The position numbers were made by a program, and so were the translations under genes. This document shows, piece after piece, positions 1 through 9,705 of a stretch of 64,000 nt of DNA. The stretch's first letter is position 1. Each line of letters starts with the position of its first letter. Source of the stretch: Mesostigma viride (taxonomy: Eukaryota > Streptophyta > Mesostigmatophyceae > Mesostigmatales > Mesostigmataceae). A model generated the notes under the pieces. That model worked only from the letters and a program-made list of their open reading frames with translations, did not search any database and was not told the origin of the DNA. The stretch lies in NCBI GenBank assembly GCA_009746045.1, contig RPFO01000542.1:548978-612977 (forward strand), written 5' to 3'.

Positions 1-526
1 TGAAGGAGACGTTCTCCACGTTCACGGTCCCGGAATCAGCGGTCAGGTCCAAAGCCCCGCTCGAGGTGCTCACAGTGGTGTCGGTCACCTTCACGCCCTC
101 GACCAGCACGGACTTGGTAGCGCCGCCGGCCAGAACAAGGTCCACGTCGGTGGACGGCGCCATATGGTTATCCGTGAATACCACGTCCTCGACGCGCACG
201 CTCTGCTGGCCCTGCAGAGACATCACGTTGTCCGAGGCAGTCATGGAACTGTCCTGGAACGTGATGTTCTCGATCGCCATGCTGCCGCTCAGACCGGCCA
301 TGCCGTTAATGCTCAGAGTGCCCGTCACCGAAGCGTCGCCGATTACGGTGAAGGCCTTGGACGCGTGAGGACCCAAACCCGAGTTCGGTTTGATCACGAT
401 GTTGTTCTGCGCCTGGATCAGCAGGTCCTTGATCGTCGCGCTCGTCGCCGAGTCGCCCATGATCTCGTTTGCGAACATGCGACGGAACTTCGACGCTCCC
501 AGACTCTCGCACAAAATAGACGCCAT
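1..526 (-). CDS. Repeat-rich virion surface/fibre-like protein, C-terminus off window
   Basis: The frame is open from an ATG at 526 to the window edge, so only the N-terminal 175 residues are present. They align by eye with the N-terminus of the 1018-3749 product: both have a short MA-start leader, a segment of the form 'IVIKPN-GLG', then serine/threonine/valine-rich beta-repeats containing 'DVDL-L-GGATKSVLVEGVK'. Such repeats suggest an elongated beta-structured fibre or surface protein. The function is inferred from composition only. The two genes are tandem paralogues in the same orientation with the small membrane protein between them. AT-rich sequence with GTATA lies just upstream of the start. 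Confidence 0.7.
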   Translation of the reverse strand, partial: MASILCESLGASKFRRMFANEIMGDSATSATIKDLLIQAQNNIVIKPNSGLGPHASKAFTVIGDASVTGTLSINGMAGLSGSMAIENITFQDSSMTASDNVMSLQGQQSVRVEDVVFTDNHMAPSTDVDLVLAGGATKSVLVEGVKVTDTTVSTSSGALDLTADSGTVNVENVSF

Positions 527-564
527 GATAGCTATAGTTGTATACTCTGCTCATAGATATTTTT

Positions 565-966
565 TTAGCCGGAAAACGAACCCTGTACGGGGAGACATGA
601 GGGCTCGGACAGGTACACGAAGCTCCCCGCGCTGGTGATCGCGTGCATGATGGCGTGATTGACGTCGCTATCAGACCATCCGAACACCCAATAAGAGGCA
701 ATGGCGTATATAACGGAGACGTACATGAATAGCACCCGCCACGTCCATTCGATGCAATAAAACGAACTCCACACGTGATAAGCAACGACGTAATGAGCGA
801 GTGTCATGTCGACGACTTTTGTCACTGGGTGGTATGTGGAGTGGTGAATTTCGGACATCACGACCACTGACGCCGTCCCGTACACAAAAGTGGGATAGTG
901 GCTCACCACCAAAGCTTTAACGAACGGGAAAACATATAAAAGGGAACTAACATTTAACAACTTCAT
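565..966 (-). CDS. Small polytopic membrane protein with CREST-hydrolase-like residue pattern
   Basis: 133 residues with about five hydrophobic segments (roughly 7-20, 24-40, 48-68, 74-94, 104-119). The polar residues inside them follow the signature of the CREST superfamily of membrane hydrolases (alkaline ceramidase, PAQR, Per1, SID-1): S38-x3-H42 in the second segment, D53 in the third and H104-x3-H108 in the last. The known family usually has seven helices, so this would be a minimal version. If real, it could be a zinc-dependent lipid hydrolase acting in a membrane. The start at 966 is preceded by a TATTTATAA motif about 10-20 nt upstream. The family assignment is an inference from spacing alone; an unrelated membrane protein is possible. 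Confidence 0.55.
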   Translation of the reverse strand: MKLLNVSSLLYVFPFVKALVVSHYPTFVYGTASVVVMSEIHHSTYHPVTKVVDMTLAHYVVAYHVWSSFYCIEWTWRVLFMYVSVIYAIASYWVFGWSDSDVNHAIMHAITSAGSFVYLSEPSCLPVQGSFSG

Positions 967-1017
967 CGAGCATTATAAATACTCGACTTCAACAAAATAT
1001 TGCCCTACCTACCGCGT

Positions 1018-3749
1018 TTAAAACGACATCTGGCTCTCCGTGATGACGGAGGCCGTGGCCGCCCCGATGGCGCCCATGCTGTTGCCGGACGTGATCGTGT
1101 TCGGCGCGGGGTTGGTGCCGACCCATCCGTTGCTGCCGCCCGACCCCCGCACCTTCACAAGCTGCAGGCCCTCGTTGTTGGAGATGCGGAAACCGTACGT
1201 CACCGTCTGGTTGGCCGCGTACATCTCCCGCCAACCGTACAGCATCGTGTTGGCCGCCGTGAGCGCCTGGCCGGACACGAAGCGCACGTCGTCGTACCAC
1301 ACGCTACCGACGTACCCGCCGTACAGCACCAGATTCGGGTTCGCGCCCAACGCGCCGTTGGCCGAGGAAGCCACCAGGGCGCCGTCCAGGTAGAACTTGA
1401 CCTGCGACCCGCTCATGGTGATGCAGAGGGTGAAGGGCTCGGCGTGCACGGGGGTGTCCATGACGATGGCCGCGTTCACGCCGTCGGAGAAGGTCAGGAA
1501 GCCGCCGCTCGAGATCTGCACGGCAAGGTAGCCGTACTCGATCAGGTCGGTCAGGAGGGTCAGCGTGGACAGGTCGAACTGGGGCAGCACCTTGATGATC
1601 AGAGAGAACGTGCCCGTGACGTTGGGCGACACGGAGTCGAACTGGGAGCCGGACTCCTTGAGCACGCCGTCCGCGACGGTGCCGCTGCCGCTGAAGGTGG
1701 CGCTGCCGACCGTGCTGGCCTTAGACGAGGAGAACTCCCACCGCAGCGTATCGGAGCCGCTGGCCAGGGATGCCAGGTTGACGTTGGTGGCGGGCGCCTC
1801 GCGGTCGGCCGCCAGGATGGTGCGAGAGAGCAGCAGCTGGCCGCCCTCCACGTGCCAGTACGAGCCGGTGTAGTCGCCCTTGTCCTGCGAGGTCTCGCCG
1901 GCGCCCATGTGCCAGGTGAGGGCGCGGCTGCCGAAGGAGGCGCTGCCGTCAACAAACAGACCGGCGTTGTCGGAGCCCGCGTTTGACGCGACACCGTTCT
2001 TGCTGGCCGTCACGTTGTCCACATAATAGTTATCGCCGCCGTATTGCAAGCCCACGTTGCCAACAACAATGACGGAGGGGGCAGACAGGAAGCAAGTACC
2101 TAGAGAAAGAGAAGTGCTGCCGGAGAACGTGACGGGAATGGACGCCCCCCCGTTCTTGGTGAACGAGAGAGATACCGACACCCCCCACCCGACGCGGTGA
2201 ACGACATAGAGAGGACGTAATTGGTGACCGTGTTAAACCAGTTGACCGCGTCGGACGTGAAAGATGTAACCGTCCCAGCAGCATTACGGGTCTCGACCTT
2301 CATCGCTCCTCCCGTGGCGGTGTATAGCCTAAAGTACGGGTATGGCGCGACAGTTGTCTGCTCGATACCGAAGAAGTTGTAATTGTTAAGGAGGAGGCCC
2401 GCAAGGGTATATTTGGCGCTGAGTTCAATGTTGTTTTGGCTGAAGTCCAGCAGGTCGGTGGGGATGGGCGTGTTGACGGTGTTGTAGAAGAAGGAAACCC
2501 TGGCGTTTTGGTTAGATCCAGCCTGCATGGTCACACCACCGTTCGCGATGTTGGCGCCTTGACCGCATTGGGCATAAATCCCGTTGCTGATCGTGTTTGC
2601 CACCGTCGATGCGCTGCCTGTCGTGGTAAAGGGAAAGTCCATAACGCTCTCGAACACCGTCTGCTTACCCAGGTTGACCGCCTTGTCAGCGATCTCCAGC
2701 TTCCCACTGGCGTTGGTGCTGTCGATCATGCCCGCCACCAGCAGGTTGCCGCCCACCACCGTGTTGCCCGTGCTAGTAATACTGCTGGCGCCTGCAACCG
2801 CCCCCGACACCGTGAGCGCGCCCGTGACGGCCACCGTGCCGCTCGTGCTGGTCAGCTCCAGATTGCCCGCCGAGGTCGTCACCTTGCCGCTGCCGCCCGC
2901 GGTGCTGGTCAGGGTCAGGTCCTTCGCCACCGTCACGGTGCTCGCCGACGCGGCACTGATGCTGGCGTTCGTCACCGTGATGCCGGCCACGTTCACCTGG
3001 TTGGTAGCCGCCCCCGCGGAGGTAAGCGAGAGCGTGCCGCTGCTGGTGGTGATGCCCGCCGTCTTCACCTTCACGCTGTCCATCACCACCGACCCGGTGC
3101 CGTTGGACGACAGGGTCAGGTCGGCGTTGGCCACGTTGTTGCTGATGCCCGAGGTCTTCACCTTCACGTTGTCCAGGAGCACGGAGCCGGTGCCGTTGCT
3201 GGCCATGGTCAGGTTTCCGTTGGCGGTGGAGGAGGACACGGAGGCGTCGGTGACCGTGACGCCGCCCAGCTGGAGCGCGGCGGCCGAAGACCCGGCAGAG
3301 CTGATCGCCAGGGTGCCGCTGGAGGTGGTGACCGCGTTGTCGGTGAACTTGACGCCCTCCACCAACACCGACTTGGTGGCACCGCCGGAGAGGGACAGGT
3401 CCACGTCGGAGGCCGGCGAGAGAGAGGCGGCGGAGGCGACCACGTCGGCCATGCGCACGGTCCCCGCAGTCGACGAAAGCGCGAGACCGCCGCTAGTAGT
3501 AGTGATCGAATTGCCGTCCACCGAGACGTTGTCCACGATCAGCGCGCCCTGCACGTCCGCCGTCCCCACGATCTTCATCTTCTTCACGGCGTCCGCCCCG
3601 AGACCCATGTTGGGCTTGATCACGATGCTGTCCCGCGCCTTCACGACGAGGTCCTTGATGTTCGCCTGGGAGTCCAGGTCTCCCGTCAGAGCGGTCGTGT
3701 ACAGCTTTCCGAAACGAGCGATGTTGAGTTGGTCCAGAGACGCAGCCAT
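1018..3749 (-). CDS. Large fibre-like protein with beta-repeats and two LamG/ConA-like domains (one frameshift)
   Basis: Two overlapping open frames (3749-2100 and 2181-1018) form one gene of about 910 residues, broken at the six-base homopolymer 2181-2186. One extra base there joins them smoothly. The start at 3749 (MAAS) is preferred over 3788 because the paralogue at 526 starts the same way. After a conserved leader (1-60) come about twelve serine/threonine/glycine-rich beta-repeats (60-370). Two jelly-roll domains resembling laminin-G/concanavalin folds follow (about 380-600 and 640-860); the second contains FYLDGALVAS and 'WYDDVRF'. Such architecture suits a virion fibre or glycan-binding decoration. 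It is not a named family I can identify. Confidence 0.7.
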
Positions 3750-3784
3750 TGTCTTTTGATTATACTTACAAATGAGAAAATATT

Positions 3785-4654
3785 TCACCCGCCGCGTGGT
3801 GCGTTATGATACGATGGTGTTCTCAGCAGAGAGTTAAAGCGTCTCCACTCCGCGGTCCTCAAGTTGTTGTCGGCTCTCACGAGATCGGGGTGGCCGGCCG
3901 GAAGTTCGGATTGCGCCTCCCGCTGACGTCGCGACATTTCGGCGACCAGGGCGTTGTTCGCCGCCATGTTGTTGATTCGATTTGTGCTCCCGAAACTCGT
4001 CGCGTCGTCGGTGTTCAGGAAACTCGAGATGAGAGTCAACTCGTCCAACCCGAGGTCCGACATCTTCTTCTCTTGCCCGTCCTGACGCAATCCGTGACGC
4101 ATATTGTACGCGTAGTTCGCGTCGGTCAGCGATGGAAGGCCGCGAGAATTCAAGGGCGGCACCGGGTCGATCAGGCGATACGTGTCCCAATCGTCCACGA
4201 GGGGCGTGTTCGGCAGACGACGCATGGCAGTGGTCACCATCGCCCTCATCGAGGGGTCCACACCCGTCGATTGCATCCCCAGATTCGCCATCGTCTGCAG
4301 CTGCTGGTTCGCGGTGGGCGGCCGACCGTGCCGCACGTGGTTGTACACGCCGTACACCAACGGCCACACGCCCGAGGCCACCTTCACGGCCGGTCTGATC
4401 AGAGCCGGGTTGATCAGAGGAGCGTCCAGAGCCGGCGGGAGCAGATACGGGTCGATCAGAGACGTGTCATCGCCCCCCGCGCCGCGGTTGTACATTTCGT
4501 TGGCCTCGATCACGGAATTCACCGCCTGCGTGATGTTCGGCACGTGAGGCGCCACCGCGCGAGACATCCGACCCCCGCGCACCTTGTGACGCCGGCTCTT
4601 GCCCGCCCGACGCTTGACCGCGACCTTATGCTTGCACCCGCGCTTGGGAGGCAT
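3785..4654 (-). CDS. Basic-tailed protein with C-terminal F-box-like segment
   Basis: 289 residues. The first 30 are strongly basic (MPPKRGCKHK, then KRR/SRR clusters), like a histone-tail or nuclear-localising peptide. The middle is proline-rich and unrecognised. Around 200-240 lies LGLDELTLISSFLNTDD followed by a short helical stretch, resembling an F-box (leucine-proline helix, 'D-A--F' and a basic turn). It heads a run of same-strand genes with the same design (next at 4679 and 5598, another at 7739), each with its own AT-rich upstream sequence (TTATATAA here). An F-box role would be recruiting targets to an SCF ubiquitin ligase, but that is inferred from a weak motif. Confidence 0.65.
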   Translation of the reverse strand: MPPKRGCKHKVAVKRRAGKSRRHKVRGGRMSRAVAPHVPNITQAVNSVIEANEMYNRGAGGDDTSLIDPYLLPPALDAPLINPALIRPAVKVASGVWPLVYGVYNHVRHGRPPTANQQLQTMANLGMQSTGVDPSMRAMVTTAMRRLPNTPLVDDWDTYRLIDPVPPLNSRGLPSLTDANYAYNMRHGLRQDGQEKKMSDLGLDELTLISSFLNTDDATSFGSTNRINNMAANNALVAEMSRRQREAQSELPAGHPDLVRADNNLRTAEWRRFNSLLRTPSYHNAPRGG

Positions 4655-4678
4655 CGTTATATAACGCGTCGCCTTTTT

Positions 4679-5563
4679 TTACAGTCGCATGTCTCGCAAC
4701 ATCGCGGATAAGAGCCCCTTGTACCGGGGCGTGCGCTTGGCTTCCGTGAATCCGACGGCTTGTCGCAATCTCCTGTCCATGCTCTCGTACGGAAAACTGT
4801 AACCCGGGTCGAAGGGCGGACGCGTAGTAGCGTCTCTCGATTTTGCGTCGTTACGCACGCGCAAGAAGTATTCCGTCTTCTTCGCGTCCCAAAGCGCGTA
4901 GAACTCGTCCTCGCTCATACCCGACCCGAGCAGCTCCCGGCGTCTGTTGGCGAGATCTTCCAGCTCTCTCAGCACCAGCTCGGACTTGTACGGAGTCCGG
5001 TCGTACCGTTGGTCCGCCGCGAGTCCGCTCCGGAGTCTGGCGCTCTCCAACCCCTTGCGAAGTTGGTGTTTGTAATACGGCAAGTTGGACGAGTACCGCA
5101 TATTCTCGAGTCTGGTGGCTAGCTCGCGAGCCGTCGCATCCGCCCGCGCCTGGGTCAACTGGAACTTGTTTCTCCACAACGACCCCGGTCGCGCCGTCCA
5201 ATTGGGATTGATAAGCCCGGCGCCGCCGTGTCTCGGCGCGGCCGTGGCCCTCGCGAATTCCCTGTCGACGAGCGACTTCGTTCGAAGGGCGTCCGCGTGG
5301 GCCTGTTGGGCGCGGGACGCGTCCTTGTCCAATCTGTCGTCCCCGAAAAGCTCTTCCCGTACGCCCAGATTGGCATTCTTGTCCACCTGGCTCAAACGGA
5401 TAGCGTCCCGCGTGGACAAGTCTTTCGCGATCTTGCCGTACAGTTCCGGGGGCAACGTAAACGTCGGATTCTCTTCCGCTACTCTCTCCTGCCCCTCCAT
5501 CCTCGTCACGTGCTTCCGTCTCCTCGCGGGTTTCTTCGCCGGTGCCTTGCGTTTCGGAGGCAT
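4679..5563 (-). CDS. Basic-tailed F-box-like protein
   Basis: 294 residues beginning MPPKRKAPAKKPARRRK, a lysine/alanine/proline tail like a histone H1 terminus, then a conserved 'RMEG' junction shared with the 5598-6614 product. An F-box-like segment follows at about 36-75 (LPPELYGKIAKDLSTRDAI then RLSQVDK). The rest is arginine-rich and helical with no recognised domain. Upstream is GTATAC within 10 nt of the ATG. It is a close paralogue of its neighbour in the tail and F-box but diverged in the C-terminal body, suggesting local duplication with different target-binding ends. Confidence 0.7.
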   Translation of the reverse strand: MPPKRKAPAKKPARRRKHVTRMEGQERVAEENPTFTLPPELYGKIAKDLSTRDAIRLSQVDKNANLGVREELFGDDRLDKDASRAQQAHADALRTKSLVDREFARATAAPRHGGAGLINPNWTARPGSLWRNKFQLTQARADATARELATRLENMRYSSNLPYYKHQLRKGLESARLRSGLAADQRYDRTPYKSELVLRELEDLANRRRELLGSGMSEDEFYALWDAKKTEYFLRVRNDAKSRDATTRPPFDPGYSFPYESMDRRLRQAVGFTEAKRTPRYKGLLSAMLRDMRL

Positions 5564-5597
5564 CTCGTATACAGTACGTTTTTCACTTTTTTTTTAT

Positions 5598-6614
5598 TCA
5601 ACGCTCGAAATCGAAGGGCTCTCCGTACGCTTGCCGCTGCTTCCGATCGCGCCACGTGTCGTGGACCTTCTCGTCGTACATGTATTTCCAGCCTTCTGGT
5701 GTTTTGGCGACGGGATTTTTCAAATCGAACCACTGATCCTTGAATTTCCAGTATCGGCTGTTATAGTTACGCGGCATGTTCATGTATTCTCTGGTGTACG
5801 CTTCGAGCAATGCCCTGTCATCCGTCTCTCGATCGCGATCTCTTCTCTCCCGCATTCCGACCCACGTCTTGTAGAGGTCTTCGTTGCTCATGTTGTTGAC
5901 ATCGTCGTAACTGTATTTTGTGTACCGTGGATTTTTTATTGAAGATTTTACGGCTTTAGCTGGGAATTTCGCGGGTCTGCCCCAATCATTCCAGTCAGGA
6001 CCGAGCTCGTGCACCACATTTCTCATGGCCCACGCGCGTTTCTTTGCGAGTGATTGAATCTCGTGGGGCTCCAGCGCCCATTCGGCGCGTTTCAGTTCGT
6101 CGCCGGTAGTGACGAGTTTAGCTGCGACACGAGAGCGATTGTTCGGGTCCCTCCACGTCTGCGCCTCGAGAGATCTGTGACTCCCATCATCGTATGGATA
6201 CGACCACCTCTTGACGATGTCGCCGTCCATCTGCGCTTTGTCATACTCGTTCATCGCGGTCTTGCGTCTCTCGAGCGCGGCATCGAACTTCTTGTCGAGC
6301 ACGGGCATCAGTCGATTGTGTGCCGCTTCCAACCACTCCTTGTTCACTCCGGCGGCATTCCAATTTCTGAAAGTGTGCGGGTCGTCCATGAACACCTGAT
6401 CCCATATCTTGTTCTTCAATTCGTCGGGGAGGTCGTCGAACCCGGTATCCGAAGGCCGATTCACATCCATCGTCGCGAACGACGATGACAGATCGTCAGC
6501 CTTCTTTTCCGGTCCCTCCATCCTCGTCTTGTGCTTTCGTACCGTCGCTTTGACCGCCGCAACGCGACGAACCGTCGCGGGCTTTTTCGCCGGCGCCTTG
6601 CGTTTCGGAGGCAT
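5598..6614 (-). CDS. Basic-tailed F-box-like protein
   Basis: 338 residues from the MPPKRKAPAKKPA start at 6614. The frame is open to 6671, but the shared tail fixes the start. After the basic tail and 'RMEG' junction comes a clear F-box-like segment (FDDLPDELKNKIWDQVF then NAAGVNKEWL, about 65-110). A charged, tryptophan- and arginine-rich body of unknown function follows. It has the same strand, spacing (about 35-70 nt gaps) and design as the two genes below it. The likely role, by analogy with viral F-box proteins, is diverting host ubiquitin ligase; this is not shown here. Confidence 0.7.
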   Translation of the reverse strand: MPPKRKAPAKKPATVRRVAAVKATVRKHKTRMEGPEKKADDLSSSFATMDVNRPSDTGFDDLPDELKNKIWDQVFMDDPHTFRNWNAAGVNKEWLEAAHNRLMPVLDKKFDAALERRKTAMNEYDKAQMDGDIVKRWSYPYDDGSHRSLEAQTWRDPNNRSRVAAKLVTTGDELKRAEWALEPHEIQSLAKKRAWAMRNVVHELGPDWNDWGRPAKFPAKAVKSSIKNPRYTKYSYDDVNNMSNEDLYKTWVGMRERRDRDRETDDRALLEAYTREYMNMPRNYNSRYWKFKDQWFDLKNPVAKTPEGWKYMYDEKVHDTWRDRKQRQAYGEPFDFER

Positions 6615-6924
6615 CTCTATTACTCTCATCTCTATTAATACCCGTTTTTTTTCTGTTATGGTCGCCGCCAAATTCGATCGCTCGACACATACATATTGCG
6701 TTCACAACATCGCTTCTTTTACTCGAGGATCACTATTTGGCGCAAACAGCGGGATGTCAGTGTCAGAGATCTGAGTCGTCTGACAGTGAGAGAACTCAGC
6801 ATTGAATGACTCATTGTGTTTGAAAGAACTCATTGTGTGTTTGAAAAGGGTTTCATTGAATATGAATAAATAAGCTGTTGTTCAAGTGTTCAGAATGATA
6901 GCCCAGCACTGGTGGAATTCCTTT
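6615..6924. other. Intergenic region, nothing coding seen
   Basis: About 310 bases, AT-rich, with a short direct repeat of CTCATTGTGT around 6806-6840 and AATAAA-type sequence near 6864. It may hold the 3' end signals of the gene at 6925-7368 and the promoter of the 5598-6614 gene. Confidence 0.4.
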
Positions 6925-7368
6925 TCACATGGAATCCCCATCATCCTGCTCCTCCATCTCATCATGCTCTGAGGAGGTGTAAGAATAAGAGGGGACTGAC
7001 TCATCCTCCTCCCCACTCATATCAGTGTTGTCCGTATCTTCCTCCCATTTGGGGGAAACGGATTGGTGGATACGGCACACACGGCGCTTGCGCCCATCCC
7101 AAAAAGAGTCTGGCTTGACTTTGGTGCGCGCGCCCATGCCATCGTGACGAGGAGGGCACCTGCATCCGGACAGGCGCTTTTTTTCAGCCTTCTTTATCTT
7201 GGCCAAGACGAGCCTGCGCGCGCGGCACTTGATGCAGCGACTCGTGCGTTTGGACCCCCTATTCGGAACGAATTCGGGGCCGTCGAATGCGAAGGACTTC
7301 CCACAACTCCTGCAAGAGATGTGGGTGGCCATTTCATTGCAAGGGAAGGACTCCACCATGCATGCCAT
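6925..7368 (-). CDS. Zinc-ribbon-like protein with acidic tail
   Basis: 147 residues from 7368; the second methionine (7332, MATHIS) is an equally good start. Cysteine pairs C-x2-C near 20 and C-x2-C near 45 could bind one zinc. Two later Cys clusters (CRCPP and CRIHQ) could form a second site. The C-terminal 45 residues are rich in Asp, Glu and Ser. Small proteins with zinc motifs and acidic tails are common among viral transcription or packaging factors, but no family is recognised. The frame is clean and isolated by non-coding sequence on both sides. Confidence 0.55.
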   Translation of the reverse strand: MACMVESFPCNEMATHISCRSCGKSFAFDGPEFVPNRGSKRTSRCIKCRARRLVLAKIKKAEKKRLSGCRCPPRHDGMGARTKVKPDSFWDGRKRRVCRIHQSVSPKWEEDTDNTDMSGEEDESVPSYSYTSSEHDEMEEQDDGDSM

Positions 7369-7738
7369 TTTGTCGCGAGAGGCGAACCAAGCGCGAAAGT
7401 TGCGCGCGGAGACAGAGTTTCGGTGTGAGTGAGCGTGAGGCGAGAACGAGGCGAGAAGGGGGGTGGGAACGACTTTATAGTCTCGGCGTGCCGCGTGAAA
7501 TGCCCCCCTTTTTCACGCGGTTGGCGGTTACGGCCCCCGACCGGCGGTTTCTGTGTCCGTGGACACGAACGGGGCTCGGATACCCCGTCCACGTCGCGCG
7601 CCGACTAGGATAACCGTCGCCACGTAATGTAACCGTCGATCTGCCAGTGTAACTTCTTCTCAGGATACGGCAGGACCCTCAGGAAGCGGTGGCACGCAGA
7701 TGCGAGCATTAGTGTTCGCCACTCTAGATAAGAGGAGC
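7369..7738. other. Intergenic region without a supported gene
   Basis: GC-rich near the 7368 start, then unremarkable. Short open frames exist here but lack recognisable features or sensible context. Confidence 0.4.
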
Positions 7739-8689
7739 TTATACGCGCACACGCTCGAGGGGGGTCGCGTCTTTCTTTTTCACCAGTTCTTGGAATGTCT
7801 TCGAGGTACCGACTGCGTCCAAGTACTGTTTGCGCGAAACCTCGTACGGTGGTACGGGATCGAACCCCCTGTGCGTTTGTCCCGCGAGCTCGTCTTCTAC
7901 CTCCGCGAGTCTTCGTTGCATTTGCGAACCCGCGGCGTATGACGTAAATTTGCGTTTTTTCAGTGCGCTTTCCAGCGCCCGTTTCTCCTCTAGTAGACGA
8001 TCGCGAGTGATTTTCGCCTCTCGAAAATCGGCCTTTCCCGCGTCCGCCAGGCTATCAGAATAGTGCATCCCTCCGATCAAGCGATCACGGGCATCGGGGG
8101 GGTCCGAGTCTTGATAGAATACGGTATCGCCGGGGTAAGTGTACATGACATCTCGATACCATCGATTTTCTAAGGGCGGAGGACCGATAACTCGCGGTAT
8201 CTCCCGCGGGATTCCCAATTGTTGCTCCAACAATTGTATCTTGCCGAGTTCCCTTAACCGTTTCTTATGGAGGTGGACTCTGTTGTCGTTCAGTGAGCCA
8301 ATTTGACCCAACCAAAATCTGAACCTGTCCTCCGGTTCCGCGCGCCTCTCGTCGTTCCATGGCAACTGATTGAAATCGTCTCTGGCGTTGTCTCTCTCTT
8401 GTTGAGCCATGTCGAAGAACACACCTTTACGGTGAAAGTCTTCCAATAGCTCGTCCGCCGCCTTTCGGGCGTTGCGTAGACGATGATCGAGAGTTTCCCC
8501 GTACAGCTCCCTGTTCACCAAGCCTAAAGTCGACAGGTCGTGCTCTCCTCGCTCCCCCCTCCCCAAGGCGTCCATGACACTGCTCAGGGCCGATCCCCTC
8601 AGTACCGCCTCCCCGGCCCGTGCCAGGTGGCGTCTCGTCGGTTTCCTCGCGACGGCTTTTCTGGTCGCGTTTTTCTTCTTGACCCCCAT
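7739..8689 (-). CDS. Basic-tailed protein, divergent member of the local F-box-like family
   Basis: 316 residues. The N-terminus is basic (MGVKKKNATRKAVARKPTRR). At about 30-75 an F-box-like hydrophobic stretch (SALSSVMDALGRGE then LSTLGLVNRELYGE) resembles those of the 4679 and 5598 products. The remainder is a long charged helical region, probably coiled coil (130-170 and 225-280). An ATTATAAAG TATA-like sequence lies about 20 nt upstream of the ATG. It is divergently arranged with the KilA-like gene at 8945 across a 255-bp promoter region. Function is unknown beyond the family resemblance. Confidence 0.6.
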   Translation of the reverse strand: MGVKKKNATRKAVARKPTRRHLARAGEAVLRGSALSSVMDALGRGERGEHDLSTLGLVNRELYGETLDHRLRNARKAADELLEDFHRKGVFFDMAQQERDNARDDFNQLPWNDERRAEPEDRFRFWLGQIGSLNDNRVHLHKKRLRELGKIQLLEQQLGIPREIPRVIGPPPLENRWYRDVMYTYPGDTVFYQDSDPPDARDRLIGGMHYSDSLADAGKADFREAKITRDRLLEEKRALESALKKRKFTSYAAGSQMQRRLAEVEDELAGQTHRGFDPVPPYEVSRKQYLDAVGTSKTFQELVKKKDATPLERVRV

Positions 8690-8898
8690 GGCGTTTATTA
8701 GGAGACAGCGAATTTTTTCGATATTATAAAGAACTCGTTCGAAGCTTCAACTACATGTTCGTTCATTTCCGCCTTCTCGAGGGAACATTCCAAACGACTT
8801 GATTCGCCGCGTCATCATAGGAGCTGGTGTAGTAGTTTTGACCATTCATAGAGTGTCCGTACTCTGTGCTGTAAAGTCGTCAACTGTTTCAAATTGGA

Positions 8899-8906
8899 TA
8901 TAAAAA
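8899..8906 (+). promoter_or_regulatory. TATA box of the 8945 gene
   Basis: TATAAAAA lies 39 nt before the ATG at 8945, inside the divergent promoter shared with the 8689 gene. Confidence 0.5.
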
Positions 8907-8944
8907 CGCATTCGGATACCCCGTTGAACACAACATAACCAACC

Positions 8945-9649
8945 ATGTCGAGTGAGAAGGAAAGCGAGCAAACCAGCTTTACCGGCAAGATCCGTGTGAC
9001 CCATGATGGCAAGATTTCCATCATCGATGTAATAAAATCGATATCGTTTCTTCAAGAGGATGGTACCTTGACTAAAAACGCCGGCATTCATGCTAACACC
9101 GCCTTCTCGAGGCTCGGGGAAGAGCATCGAGAGGTCTGTCTACAATGGAAATTCCCAGGTCAGGGGCAACGAGACACGCCAGTAGCGTGTTTTGAACAAA
9201 TTAAGGATATTGTCGCAATGCTCCCAAATATTAGCCATTCCGGCGCCGATAAACTCAAGGACGCGCGTAATCTGGACGAGCTAATCTCTATCTGTCGCGA
9301 GTCGTCGTCGAAGAAGCGGAAGAGATGTTCGGAAAAGGACATCCAAAGCGATTTAGCAGCCCGTCTTAACGGAGAGCGAGAGGTCAAATGTCGAGCGGGC
9401 GTCATCGACATCGTGAGCCACCAGGGCAAAGTGATAATCGAAGTAAAGGAATTCAACGGCGCCCTTCACGGTGTCGGACAGCTGATTGGATATGGGATCG
9501 ACTTTCCTGGCTACAAGAAAAGGCTCCATTTGTTCCGCGGGCTAAATTCTACAAATGTAACCGTGGAGAAGTTGCTCGTTTTCAAGCAAGTGTGTGATAT
9601 GCACAATATTGAGTTGACCCTTGATGAGAGCATCGAGCTGGCGGTTTAA
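8945..9649 (+). CDS. KilA/BRO-like N-terminal domain fused to a PD-(D/E)XK nuclease
   Basis: 234 residues. Positions 14-95 form a DNA-binding-type module (GKIRVTHDGKISIIDVI, then a WKFPG-QRDTP segment) shared with the next gene. It resembles the KilA-N/BRO-N/MSV199 group of viral DNA-binding domains. Positions 133-200 fit a restriction-endonuclease-like core: E145, G-V-I-D155-I-V, then I-I-E166-V-K168, followed by a conserved G-Q179-L-I-G-Y-G segment and a 'KRLHLF' strand. D155, E166 and K168 are the expected catalytic set. Such fusions are known in large DNA viruses and could act in DNA repair, recombination or degradation of competing DNA. The stop is only 56 nt before the next start, on the same strand. 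Confidence 0.75.
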   Translation: MSSEKESEQTSFTGKIRVTHDGKISIIDVIKSISFLQEDGTLTKNAGIHANTAFSRLGEEHREVCLQWKFPGQGQRDTPVACFEQIKDIVAMLPNISHSGADKLKDARNLDELISICRESSSKKRKRCSEKDIQSDLAARLNGEREVKCRAGVIDIVSHQGKVIIEVKEFNGALHGVGQLIGYGIDFPGYKKRLHLFRGLNSTNVTVEKLLVFKQVCDMHNIELTLDESIELAV

Positions 9650-9705
9650 GTTCGTTCATTTTGAAAGGAAACAATTCTTTATTAATGGTAATTCAGAGCT
9701 TCAAG

